Source: Candidatus Gastranaerophilales bacterium (lineage in GTDB: Bacteria; Cyanobacteriota; Vampirovibrionia; Gastranaerophilales; Gastranaerophilaceae). From it: 36,270 bases of DNA. The translations under genes were made by a program, and so were the position numbers. The notes under the pieces were generated by a model. That model ran no database searches. It was given only the letters and a program-made list of their open reading frames with translations, and had not been told where the DNA came from. Of this stretch, positions 13,840 to 22,187 are shown one piece after another. The DNA lies in contig CALURI010000019.1 of the NCBI GenBank assembly GCA_944323135.1, positions 1 through 36,270 of the forward strand. Direction: 5' to 3'. Position 1 is the stretch's first letter, and the number at the start of each line of letters is the position of its first letter.

Positions 13840-16518
13840 TTATTTGCAACCAAGAGGTCCTTCTTCTTCTTTGCTGTGTTTGAATTCAATAACAGCTTGA
13901 GCCGCAGCCAGTCTTGCTTGAGGTACTCTGAACGGTGAGCAAGATACATAGTTCAATCCAATTCTGTGACAGAATTTAACTGAAGCAGGATCTCCGCCGT
14001 GTTCTCCGCAAATACCGCGTTTTAGGTGCGGTCTTACTTTTAGAGCTTTATCAAGAGCTATTTTCATTAACTGCCCAACACCTTCCTGATCAAGAGTTTG
14101 GAATGGGTTTGCCGGAAGGATTTTTTGTTCTACATAATTTTGTAAGAATTTACCTTCAGCATCATCTCTTGAATATCCGAATGTCATCTGAGTTAAATCG
14201 TTTGTTCCGAATGAGAAGAATTCTGCATATTTAGCAATTTGATCAGCAGTTAATGCTGCTCTTGGAATTTCAATCATTGTTCCGAACATGTAATCAACGA
14301 CTACTCCTTTTTCATCCATAACTTCTTTTGCAACACGTTCAAGTACTGATTGTACTGTTTTTAGTTCGTTAACGTGTCCTACAAGAGGTATCATAACTTC
14401 AGGCTTAACGTCAAGACCTTCTTTTTTCAAGTCGCAAGCTGCTGAAAATATAGCTCTTACTTGCATTTCGTTGATTTCAGGATAAGTTAAACCTAAACGG
14501 CATCCTCTCAAGCCCATCATTGGGTTTGATTCAGACATAGCTTCAACGATATTAAGAAGTTTTTCATCTTCTTTGTAATCTTCACCTTTAGCTTTTTTAG
14601 CTGCTACTTTAGCGATTAATTCTTCTTTATCAGGTAAGAATTCGTGAAGTGGTGGATCAAGAAGTCTTATCGTCATTGATTTTTCGCCCAAAGCTTTAAA
14701 CATAGCATAAAAATCACTATACTGCATTGGCAATAGATGATCCAAAGCTTCTTTTCTGGCTTCCGGAGTTCCTGCGATAATCATTTTTTGAACCCAAGGA
14801 AGTCTTTCAGGATCCATAAACATGTGTTCTGTACGGCATAAACCTACACCTTCAGCACCTAATTCGAGTGCTTTTGCAACATCTGCAGGTGTATCAGCAT
14901 TAGCTCTTACACTTAATAATTTAGTTTCATCAACCCATTTGAAAAGTTTTTGGAAGTTTTCATCCATTTTAGGCGGAATTAAATGAACAGCTCCTGCCAT
15001 AACTTCACCTGTACCGCCATCAAGAGATATTATATCATCTTTGTGATAAACAGTTCCGTCAGCGGCAGTAAGAGTTTCATTTTTAAGGTCAATTTTAAGA
15101 TCTTCACAACCGGCTACACAAGGTTTACCCATGCCTTTTGCAACTACTGCAGCGTGAGATGTCATACCGCCTCTTAGTGTTAAAACACCTTGAGATTGAA
15201 TCATACCATGAATATCATCAGGACAAGTTTCAATTCTGACTAATATAACCTTTTCTCCTGCCTTACCACGTTCTGCAGCTTCTTCTGTATCAAATACGAT
15301 TTTACCTACGGCTGCACCGGGAGATGCAGCAAGCCCTTTTGCAATTTGTTTCGCTTCTTTTTTAGCAGTCGGGTCAAAGTCAGGTAGAAGTACTTGATAA
15401 AGTTGGTTTGCATCTACAAGTTCTATTGCTCTTTCTTTATCAATAATACCTTCTTCGCACATTTCAACAGCAATTCTTACAGATGCTTTTGCTGTTCTTT
15501 TACCGTTACGGGTTTGTAAAATATATAATTTACCTCTTTCAATTGTAAATTCCATATCTTGAACATCTTTATAGCCTTTTTCAAGTTTTTTAGCTATATC
15601 AACATATTGTTTGTATAAATCAGGCATTTCATGTTCAAGTTCTGCAATAGGTTTTGGAGTTCTAATACCTGCAACAACGTCTTCACCTTGAGCATTAGTT
15701 AAATATTCTCCATAGAATTTATTTTCACCGGTTGATGGGTTTCTGGTAAATGAAACACCTGTTGCACAATCATCTCCCATATTACCGAATACCATTGTTT
15801 GAACGTTAACGGCTGTTCCGTAATTGTGGTCGATTTTGTAGTGATCTCTATAAGCTACAGCTCTTGGAATATTCCATGATCTGAATACGGCTTCAATAGC
15901 TTCTTCTAATTGAATATATGGATCTTGCGGAAATTCTTTACCTGTTTCTTTTTTAATTAATTCTTTATAAGGTTCTATTAAAGATTTCCAATCTTCTGCA
16001 GTCAGGTCTGTATCTGATTTATATCCTTTTTCTGCTTTAATTTTGTCTAAATAATCTTCAAATTTTTGTCTGTCAATTTCCCAAGCAACAGAACCAAACA
16101 TTGTTAAAAATCTTCTGTATGAGTCATAACAAAATCTTGGGTTATTTGTTAATTTTATCATGCCTTCTACTGTTTTGTCGTTCAAACCTAGGTTTAAGAT
16201 TGTTTCCATCATACCGGGCATAGAAAGTCTTGCACCTGAACGAACAGAAACAAGAAGCGGATTTTCTGGATCTCCAAATTTTTTACCAGCTTGTGATTCA
16301 ACAGTTGCAAGAGCTGTTTTTACTTCGTCCATCAACCCTGCCGGCATTTTATTGCCATGATTAATGTAATCCATACAAGTTTCAGTTGTAATAGTCAACC
16401 CCGGAGGTACTGGTAATCCGAGATTAGTCATTTCTGCGAGGTTTGCACCTTTACCCCCGAGAAGATTACGCATATCTGCGTTACCTTCTTTAAATAACCA
16501 TACACGTTTTTCGGTCAT
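13840..16518 (-). CDS. ppdK: pyruvate, phosphate dikinase
   Basis: 892 residues from the ATG at 16518, chosen for its AAAGGAGAT site over an upstream ATG at 16551. It interconverts ATP + Pi + pyruvate with AMP + PPi + PEP in the cytoplasm. The ATP-grasp N-terminal domain has GGKGANLAEM (Lys23), SVRSGARLSMPGMMETILNL, and TIERGKLYILQTRNGKRTA. The central swivelling domain has GGMTSHAAVVAKGMGKPCV with the phosphohistidine at His455, the same number as in the Clostridium symbiosum enzyme. The C-terminal PEP/pyruvate barrel has GLCRTEHMF, IRLLDPPLHEF, GTMIEIPRAAL, GTNDLTQMTFGYSRDD and the catalytic Cys837 in GICGEHGGDP. All key residues are present. The reversible PPi-linked step fits anaerobic glycolysis with ferredoxin-dependent pyruvate metabolism. 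A truncated paralogue lies immediately upstream. Confidence 0.98.
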   Translation of the reverse strand: MTEKRVWLFKEGNADMRNLLGGKGANLAEMTNLGLPVPPGLTITTETCMDYINHGNKMPAGLMDEVKTALATVESQAGKKFGDPENPLLVSVRSGARLSMPGMMETILNLGLNDKTVEGMIKLTNNPRFCYDSYRRFLTMFGSVAWEIDRQKFEDYLDKIKAEKGYKSDTDLTAEDWKSLIEPYKELIKKETGKEFPQDPYIQLEEAIEAVFRSWNIPRAVAYRDHYKIDHNYGTAVNVQTMVFGNMGDDCATGVSFTRNPSTGENKFYGEYLTNAQGEDVVAGIRTPKPIAELEHEMPDLYKQYVDIAKKLEKGYKDVQDMEFTIERGKLYILQTRNGKRTAKASVRIAVEMCEEGIIDKERAIELVDANQLYQVLLPDFDPTAKKEAKQIAKGLAASPGAAVGKIVFDTEEAAERGKAGEKVILVRIETCPDDIHGMIQSQGVLTLRGGMTSHAAVVAKGMGKPCVAGCEDLKIDLKNETLTAADGTVYHKDDIISLDGGTGEVMAGAVHLIPPKMDENFQKLFKWVDETKLLSVRANADTPADVAKALELGAEGVGLCRTEHMFMDPERLPWVQKMIIAGTPEARKEALDHLLPMQYSDFYAMFKALGEKSMTIRLLDPPLHEFLPDKEELIAKVAAKKAKGEDYKEDEKLLNIVEAMSESNPMMGLRGCRLGLTYPEINEMQVRAIFSAACDLKKEGLDVKPEVMIPLVGHVNELKTVQSVLERVAKEVMDEKGVVVDYMFGTMIEIPRAALTADQIAKYAEFFSFGTNDLTQMTFGYSRDDAEGKFLQNYVEQKILPANPFQTLDQEGVGQLMKIALDKALKVRPHLKRGICGEHGGDPASVKFCHRIGLNYVSCSPFRVPQARLAAAQAVIEFKHSKEEEGPLGCK

Positions 16519-16603
16519 ATTTATCTCCTTTCTTATTAATATAATAAACACTTTTAATGTTTTTACTATAACACAAAAATAAAATTTATAACTTTTTAAA
16601 TAA

Positions 16604-18946
16604 TTATAAATTTAATTTTCTTTTTATTGCGGTTTGGGCTGCGATTAATTTTGTTTGTGGAATATAGTTTGTATCTATTGAAATATAATCCATGCCAATT
16701 TCTAGTGCATATTTTAGGGAATTTAAATCTCTCATTTGAATCCCGCATATTCCGCAGGTTAAATTTTTATTTGATTTTTTACCGTTTGTTGCAGACATTA
16801 GTATTAGTTGGCCTACACTGTCTTTATCTAATCTTATAAACGGATTAAATGAAATTATATTTTTTTCAATACTATTATTAATGTAATCATAATTATAACG
16901 TGAATATCCGAATGTCATTTGTGTTAAGTCATTTGTTCCGTATGAAAAGAAATCGGCATGTTTTGCGATTTCTTCTGCGGTGAGAGCTGCTCTTGGAATT
17001 TCAATCATTGTTCCGATTTTATATTCAATTACAATATTTTTTTCTGACATGACTTTATCGGCGGTAGTTTGAATAAGTTGTTTTAAAATTTTTAATTCAT
17101 TAACATGGCTTATAAATGAAGTCATAATATATGGGATAGGGGTATAACCTTCTTTTTTTAAGCTGCATGCTGCTTCAAAAATAGATTGAATTTGTATTTC
17201 ATAAAGTTCAGGATAAAGTATTGCCAATCTGCTTCCTCGAAGTCCAAGCATAGGATTAATATCAGATATTTTTTTCAGAAAATTATATGTGATATTGTCA
17301 TTTTTATTATCTTGGTTGTTGGCTTCTTTTATAATTATATTTTTTATTAATTCTTCCTTTTTTGGGAAAAATTCTTCAAATGGGTAATCTGATAGTCTGA
17401 ATGTAAATATTTTATTATCAAATTTCTTTAGCATTTTGTAGTAGTCGTAATATTGTTGTTGTTTTATTGTTTTAAGAGCGTGATATCTTTCATTTTTTGT
17501 TTTTGCATTAATTAGGTTATAAACCCATGAACTAATAACATTGTCGCTATCTGGTAATAAACATTCAGTTCTGCATAGTCCTATCATATCAGAGATGTGG
17601 GCGCAAGCATTTGTAATTTCTTCAGGATGATATATATTTGCGCCTATTTTTATTTCTTTGGTTTCGTCAAGCCATTTTATAAATGTTTGGAAAAATTCAT
17701 TATTATCTGCTTTATTTATAATTTGCGGTGTTATATTCATAATTGCTTCTGATTTAGTAATGAGTTTTTCATTAACCATATCTATTGCAATTTTTAATGA
17801 TGAATTTGGTGTAGTTTTGCCGTTTCTGTATTTTAAAATCCATAATGTGCCATTTTCTATTGTAAATTCAATTTCTTGGGAATTTTTATTTATATTTTCC
17901 AATTTTTGCGAAATTGAAATAAGTTTGTTGTATACATCGGGCATTTCAAATTTTAATTCATCAATGTTTTTAGGTGTATTGTTATTTTTTACAATATCTT
18001 CTCCCTGAGCTTTATTTAAATATTGCCCGTAAAGTTTTTTTTCACCTGTTGATGGGTTGCGTGTCGCAAGAATTCCTGTCCCGCTATTGGAATTTTTATT
18101 ACCGAATACCATTGCTTGAACACTGATTGCGTTACCATAATTATGAGATATATTATTACGTTCTCTGTGTGTTTTGGCTAAAGGATTATCCCAGCATTTG
18201 AATATTGCTTCTATTATATTTATAAGCTGAGTATGCGGGTTTTGCGGAAATTCTTTGCCGGTATTATCTTTTATTGTTTTTTTATATTGCTCTATTAAAA
18301 ATTTATAACCGCTTGTTGATATTTGAGAGTTATTATTTACTCTTTCAATTTTTTTTATTTTTTCAAGTTCTGTATCAAAAAATTTAAGTTTATTTAATCC
18401 AAATACAACGGAACCATAGCCTGCTAGTAACTTTATATAGCAATCATACCAGAAAACAGGAGAATTTGATAATTTAATCATGTTGCTTATTATTTCATCA
18501 TTTAAACCTAAATTTAAAACAGTTTCAGGGATACCCGGCATGGAAAAATTATTTTTTATCCTTTCAAGGATATAAAATGGAGTTTTTGAAAGCTTTTTCC
18601 TTTTAGTTTCAATTGATGATTTATAAATTTCGTCCAGTAAACCTGTTATAGGAAATGCTGTTGATGATCTTATTGAAAATAATAAAGGATTGGTTGAATC
18701 ACCAAAAATTTTTCCGGTTTCTTTTTCTATTATTGAAATGGAATTTTTAATTTCATCAATTAAATTTTCATCTAATTTGTAGTCGTTATTGATATAATTT
18801 AAGCAGTTCTCGCTTGTAATTGTAAACCCTGAAGGGACAGGAAGACCTAATTGAACCATTTCATAAAGATTTACTCCTGTTGTTCCGAGCAGCTTATAAT
18901 TATCTTTTGTTCCTTCATTAAATAAACATACGCGTTTTTCTGTCAT
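16604..18946 (-). CDS. PPDK paralogue lacking the phosphohistidine domain
   Basis: 780 residues, colinear with the ppdK product next door from the identical start MTEKRV.LF.EG to the end, but with three lesions. First, the whole central domain of about 150 residues carrying the TSHAAV histidine is missing, the sequence passing from SEAIMNITPQIINKADNN directly to EFFQTFIKWLDETKE. Second, the ATP-site GGKG is GTTG (Lys23 to Thr). About 35 residues are inserted at 101-134, splitting the SARxSMPGM loop. Third, EHGGDP after the catalytic Cys734 is IQMRDL. Residues of the pyruvate/PEP site are otherwise kept: CRTE, the Arg of FRLSD, GTMIEIPRAAL, GTNDLTQMTFGYSR and GICG. The reading frame is fully open over 2.3 kb, so it is not simply decaying. 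It cannot run the PPDK cycle alone; a PEP/pyruvate-binding regulatory partner of PPDK is inference. Confidence 0.9.
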   Translation of the reverse strand: MTEKRVCLFNEGTKDNYKLLGTTGVNLYEMVQLGLPVPSGFTITSENCLNYINNDYKLDENLIDEIKNSISIIEKETGKIFGDSTNPLLFSIRSSTAFPITGLLDEIYKSSIETKRKKLSKTPFYILERIKNNFSMPGIPETVLNLGLNDEIISNMIKLSNSPVFWYDCYIKLLAGYGSVVFGLNKLKFFDTELEKIKKIERVNNNSQISTSGYKFLIEQYKKTIKDNTGKEFPQNPHTQLINIIEAIFKCWDNPLAKTHRERNNISHNYGNAISVQAMVFGNKNSNSGTGILATRNPSTGEKKLYGQYLNKAQGEDIVKNNNTPKNIDELKFEMPDVYNKLISISQKLENINKNSQEIEFTIENGTLWILKYRNGKTTPNSSLKIAIDMVNEKLITKSEAIMNITPQIINKADNNEFFQTFIKWLDETKEIKIGANIYHPEEITNACAHISDMIGLCRTECLLPDSDNVISSWVYNLINAKTKNERYHALKTIKQQQYYDYYKMLKKFDNKIFTFRLSDYPFEEFFPKKEELIKNIIIKEANNQDNKNDNITYNFLKKISDINPMLGLRGSRLAILYPELYEIQIQSIFEAACSLKKEGYTPIPYIMTSFISHVNELKILKQLIQTTADKVMSEKNIVIEYKIGTMIEIPRAALTAEEIAKHADFFSYGTNDLTQMTFGYSRYNYDYINNSIEKNIISFNPFIRLDKDSVGQLILMSATNGKKSNKNLTCGICGIQMRDLNSLKYALEIGMDYISIDTNYIPQTKLIAAQTAIKRKLNL

Positions 18947-19005
18947 AGTTTTTCGTTTCTAAAATTTGTGGGCTTAAAAATGTGGTTAAAAATTAATGCG
19001 TACGC

Positions 19006-19251
19006 TTATTTTTTAAAATAATCGCAAATTAAAGTTTTTTTACGGGGAATAAGATTTTTAATATTTTCTAAAAATTTATTTTTTTGTGATTCTTCTAATT
19101 CTTTTTTCAGGATTGCTTTTTCCAAAACGACTTTGTTATATAAGTCTGAACATACAGAACTTTTTTCAACATGCTTTCTTAGTTTTGCCAATTGAATTTC
19201 TTTTTCTCTAATAAATCGTGTTAGTTCTTTATTCACTTTAAAAGACCTCAT
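19006..19251 (-). CDS. small hypothetical charged helical protein
   Basis: 81 residues, strongly basic and predicted helical: KELTRFIREKEIQLAKLRKHVEK, then EKAILKKELEESQKNKFLENI, with heptad-like spacing of Leu/Ile. It has two Cys in the second half (CSDLYNKVV, LICDYFKK) and no membrane segment. No ribosome binding site is evident before the ATG, and I do not recognise it. It lies between the oxidoreductase operon and the PPDK paralogue on the same strand. Confidence 0.5.
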   Translation of the reverse strand: MRSFKVNKELTRFIREKEIQLAKLRKHVEKSSVCSDLYNKVVLEKAILKKELEESQKNKFLENIKNLIPRKKTLICDYFKK

Positions 19252-19318
19252 ATACTTTACTTTATTAGAATAAGCTTAATATTTAATTTTTAAATCGGCT
19301 TTTTAGTTGATTTAATAA

Positions 19319-19864
19319 TTATACCGGTAATAAATCATATTCATAACCGATTTTTAAAGCTTGAATATTTAGAGGTAAAAGATTTTTTCTATGCGGAGGA
19401 ATAACAGCATCAAGTGCTTGGTTAAGATATTCCAAAGGAATAATTTTGGTGCCTTTTGCAAGTATTCCTAGCGATAAAATATTGGCCATTTTTACGTTAC
19501 CTAAATCTTCTGCCATTTTAGAAATTGGTGCAAAAATGTAATTTATATTCGTTCTGTTTTTTACTTCTTTTACAAGTGTAGAATTTGCAATCATCAAGCC
19601 GCCTTTTTTTATTTTAGGTAAAAACCTGTCAAAGGATGCTTGATTTAATGCAATAATGAAATCTGCATCAGATTTATTCACTTCACTAACTTCATCATCA
19701 CTCATAACGACTTCGCAATTAACGGTTCCTCCGCGCATTTCTGCTCCGTATGAAGGGTACCAGGTTACATTTTTACCTTCAAGCATAAATGCATTAGCTA
19801 AAACTTCTCCGGCAAGCAATACGCCTTGACCGCCAAATCCTGCTATTATAAAATTCTTTTCCAT
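19319..19864 (-). CDS. 2-oxoacid:ferredoxin oxidoreductase, gamma subunit
   Basis: 181 residues, a complete gamma subunit. The N-terminal FIIAGFGGQGVLLAGEVLANAF is the family signature, then WYPSYGAEMRGGTVNCEVVMS, ADFIIALNQASFDRFLPKIK and VKMANILSLGILAKG. The subunit contacts the CoA-binding region and the TPP subunits of the heterotetramer. An AGAGGAAAAG site precedes the ATG. It is last in the operon delta-alpha-beta-gamma, 57 bases after the beta subunit. Confidence 0.95.
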   Translation of the reverse strand: MEKNFIIAGFGGQGVLLAGEVLANAFMLEGKNVTWYPSYGAEMRGGTVNCEVVMSDDEVSEVNKSDADFIIALNQASFDRFLPKIKKGGLMIANSTLVKEVKNRTNINYIFAPISKMAEDLGNVKMANILSLGILAKGTKIIPLEYLNQALDAVIPPHRKNLLPLNIQALKIGYEYDLLPV

Positions 19865-19920
19865 TTTCTTTTCCTCTTTATGGGTGTGATAATTATTTAC
19901 TTTTATGAATATTATATGAG

Positions 19921-20685
19921 TTAGTTTTGAGTTGTTGTTTCTTGGGTTAAATCTTTATATATCCCCGGTTTAAATATTGGCATCATTTCATTTTTTACTC
20001 TGTCATGTGCTTTTTGTGGAGACATTTTCCAGTTTGTAGGACAGGTTGAAAGAATTTCAACAAATCCAAACCCAAGTCCGTTTATTTGAACTTCAAAAGC
20101 TTTTTTAATTGCTTGTTTAGCTTTTCTTATATTTGCGACAGTATCAAGAGAAACTCTTGCTGAAAAAGCGGTTCCGTCACAAAGTGCAATATGTTCAGCA
20201 ATTTTTATCGGGTAACCGTAATAATCAACATTTCTTCCTGTTGGTGATGTTGTTGTTACCTGTCCAAGAAGTGTTGTCGGTCCTAATTGACCGCCTGTCA
20301 TTCCATAAGTGGTATTATTAATACAAATTGCGGTGATATTTTCGCCTCTTAATGCCGCGTGCATGCTTTCAGCAAGTCCGATTGATGCGAAATCTCCGTC
20401 GCCTTGATATGTAAATACAATTTTATCAGGTCTTGCTCTTTTTATACCTGTTGCTTCTGCCAGAGCTCTACCATGCGGAGCTTCAAGAGAATCAACATTA
20501 ATAAAATCATATATGGTAACTGAACAACCGATAGAAGCTGCTAAAATAGTGTTTTCTCTAATTCCCAGTTCATCTAATACTTCCGCAACAAGTCTTACTG
20601 CAACACCATGATCACAGCCAGGGCAGAAAGAATATTTTACATCTCCTTTTAAAGATTCCGGTAATTTAAAAACTTGTGTTGCCAT
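19921..20685 (-). CDS. 2-oxoacid:ferredoxin oxidoreductase, beta (TPP) subunit
   Basis: 254 residues. The thiamine pyrophosphate site is GDGDFASIGLAESMHAA ... NNTTYGMTGGQ (the GDG...N motif with Mg2+ ligands), and the N-terminal FCPGCDHGVAVRL binds near the cofactor. No iron-sulfur Cys cluster of its own is visible beyond CPGC. It decarboxylates the 2-oxoacid and passes electrons to the delta ferredoxin subunit, giving acyl-CoA. Its ATG overlaps the alpha subunit stop (TAATG), so they are translationally coupled. Sequence alone does not decide between 2-oxoglutarate and branched-chain 2-oxoacids. Confidence 0.95.
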   Translation of the reverse strand: MATQVFKLPESLKGDVKYSFCPGCDHGVAVRLVAEVLDELGIRENTILAASIGCSVTIYDFINVDSLEAPHGRALAEATGIKRARPDKIVFTYQGDGDFASIGLAESMHAALRGENITAICINNTTYGMTGGQLGPTTLLGQVTTTSPTGRNVDYYGYPIKIAEHIALCDGTAFSARVSLDTVANIRKAKQAIKKAFEVQINGLGFGFVEILSTCPTNWKMSPQKAHDRVKNEMMPIFKPGIYKDLTQETTTQN

Positions 20686-21749
20686 TATAATAATTCCTCT
20701 ATTCTATTAACAATTTCTTTAGCCGAAGGCGGAACTCCAACGCCTTTATTGATTAATTCAACAGGGCATACTCCGTTAACGGCTAATTTTACGTCATTAA
20801 CCATTTGCCCCATATTAACTTCAACTGTAATAATTTTCTTTGCAGATTGAGCAAGCTCAGATATTCTTTTTGAAGGGAAAGGATATAGGGTTATCGGTCT
20901 GATAAACCCTGCATTTATTCCTTTTTCACGGAGTATTTTCATAGCTGTTTTTACATTTCTTGAAGTACTTCCGAAACTTGTTAAAATTATTTCAGCATCT
21001 TCTGTATTAATTTCTTCCCATTGAGTTTCGTTTTCTTCAATAAGTTTATATTTATTATACAATTTGTTTAAAAATTCACATCTGTCATCTGCTAGAGGAC
21101 CGTAAGAACGAATTATTCTTCCGTTTCGTCCTTTTGCTCCTGTTAATGCCCAGCTTGAATTGTCTATTTCAGGATATGGGTAATCATAAAATTCTACAGG
21201 TTCCATCATTTGTCCCAAAAGCCCGTCTGCAAGTAATACGGTTGGATTTCTGTATTTTTGGGCAAGATAAAATGCTTTATATGTTAAATCAACACATTCC
21301 TGAACAGTTGACGGTGCCAGCACTATTAAATTATAATCTCCGTTGCCGCCACCTTTTGTTGCTTGAACATAATCCCCTTGAGAAGGGTAAATATTGCCGA
21401 GACCGGGACCGCCTCTCATTACGCTGACAAGTACAACAGGTAATTCATCTGCTGTAGCGTAAGAAAGTCCTTCCTGCATAAGTGCTACTGCACAGGAAGA
21501 GGATGATGTCATCGCTTTTACACCGGTTGATACTGCGCCTATTGTCATATTGATTGCTGCAAGTTCACTTTCCGCAGAAACATAACCGCGTTTTAATTCT
21601 TGCATTTTCCCGCTCATAAATTCTCCGATTTCACTTTGCGGAGTAATCGGATAGCCAAAATAACATTGGCAGCCTGCTAAAACCGCAGCATTTGCTATTG
21701 CATAATTCCCTTTTGTTAAAACCTTTTTATTAGTAAGACATTGTGTCAT
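20685..21749 (-). CDS. vorB: 2-oxoacid:ferredoxin oxidoreductase, alpha subunit (VorB-like)
   Basis: 354 residues. Domain I has GNYAIANAAVLAGCQCYFGYPITPQSEI, then AESELAAINMTIGAVSTGVKAMTSSSS, ELPVVLVSVMRGGPGLGN and a C-terminal domain II. The stretches GGGNGDYNLIVLAPSTVQE and ADGLLGQMMEPVEFYDYP are close to those of subunit VorB of 3-methyl-2-oxobutanoate:ferredoxin oxidoreductase, so I favour branched-chain 2-oxoacids. KorA (2-oxoglutarate) is the alternative. A GAGGATTAACT site precedes the ATG. It is the second gene of a four-gene operon. Confidence 0.9.
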   Translation of the reverse strand: MTQCLTNKKVLTKGNYAIANAAVLAGCQCYFGYPITPQSEIGEFMSGKMQELKRGYVSAESELAAINMTIGAVSTGVKAMTSSSSCAVALMQEGLSYATADELPVVLVSVMRGGPGLGNIYPSQGDYVQATKGGGNGDYNLIVLAPSTVQECVDLTYKAFYLAQKYRNPTVLLADGLLGQMMEPVEFYDYPYPEIDNSSWALTGAKGRNGRIIRSYGPLADDRCEFLNKLYNKYKLIEENETQWEEINTEDAEIILTSFGSTSRNVKTAMKILREKGINAGFIRPITLYPFPSKRISELAQSAKKIITVEVNMGQMVNDVKLAVNGVCPVELINKGVGVPPSAKEIVNRIEELL

Positions 21750-21792
21750 AGTTAATCCTCATTTAAATATCAGAAAAAAATTTTTCTAAATA

Positions 21793-22005
21793 TTAGTCTT
21801 TGTATACTTCCGTTATTGCTAAGTCAGGGCATCTAATGGCGCACATTGCACATCCCAAACATTCATGGTTTGGATCATAAAACTCTACTGTGTGAACTCC
21901 CAGACTGTTTGTTTCATTCCCTATCCTTAAAAGTTTTTTGGGGCATTCGTTTATACAAAGATAGCATGCTTTACATTTATTTTTGTCTATTACTATTCTG
22001 CTCAT
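21793..22005 (-). CDS. 2-oxoacid:ferredoxin oxidoreductase, delta (2x[4Fe-4S]) subunit
   Basis: 70 residues, almost entirely a bacterial two-cluster ferredoxin: CKACYLCINECPK (Cys11, 14, 17, 21) and CLGCAMCAIRCP, each CxxCxxCxxxCP. It takes electrons from the TPP subunit and passes them to soluble ferredoxin. It is first in the operon. The start has AGAGGTAAAG upstream and an extended -10 promoter (22036-22044). Confidence 0.95.
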   Translation of the reverse strand: MSRIVIDKNKCKACYLCINECPKKLLRIGNETNSLGVHTVEFYDPNHECLGCAMCAIRCPDLAITEVYKD

Positions 22006-22035
22006 CTTTACCTCTTTATCAAATGTCTAATTTAT

Positions 22036-22044
22036 ATTATAACA
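22036..22044 (-). promoter_or_regulatory. extended -10 promoter of the oxidoreductase operon
   Basis: TGTTATAAT on the minus strand, a perfect TGnTATAAT, 31 bases upstream of the delta subunit ATG. It drives the delta-alpha-beta-gamma operon. The divergent plus-strand promoter for the giant coiled-coil gene must lie in 22050-22180, where the DNA is nearly all A/T; I cannot assign it. Confidence 0.65.
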
Positions 22045-22187
22045 TCGAAATAAAAAACGGGGTATTCAATCTTTACAATTGTAATAATAAACGTTAACAG
22101 TTTGCATTGATTGATATTCTTCTGATAATATATATATATAAAACTATAAATATAATAAAGAGGGATATTTTTAAGAAAGAGAATAAA

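Noticed and set aside
16604-18946. Calling the PPDK paralogue a decayed pseudogene
   Set aside because: The frame is open over 780 codons, the domain loss is clean, and substrate-site motifs of the C-terminal barrel are retained.
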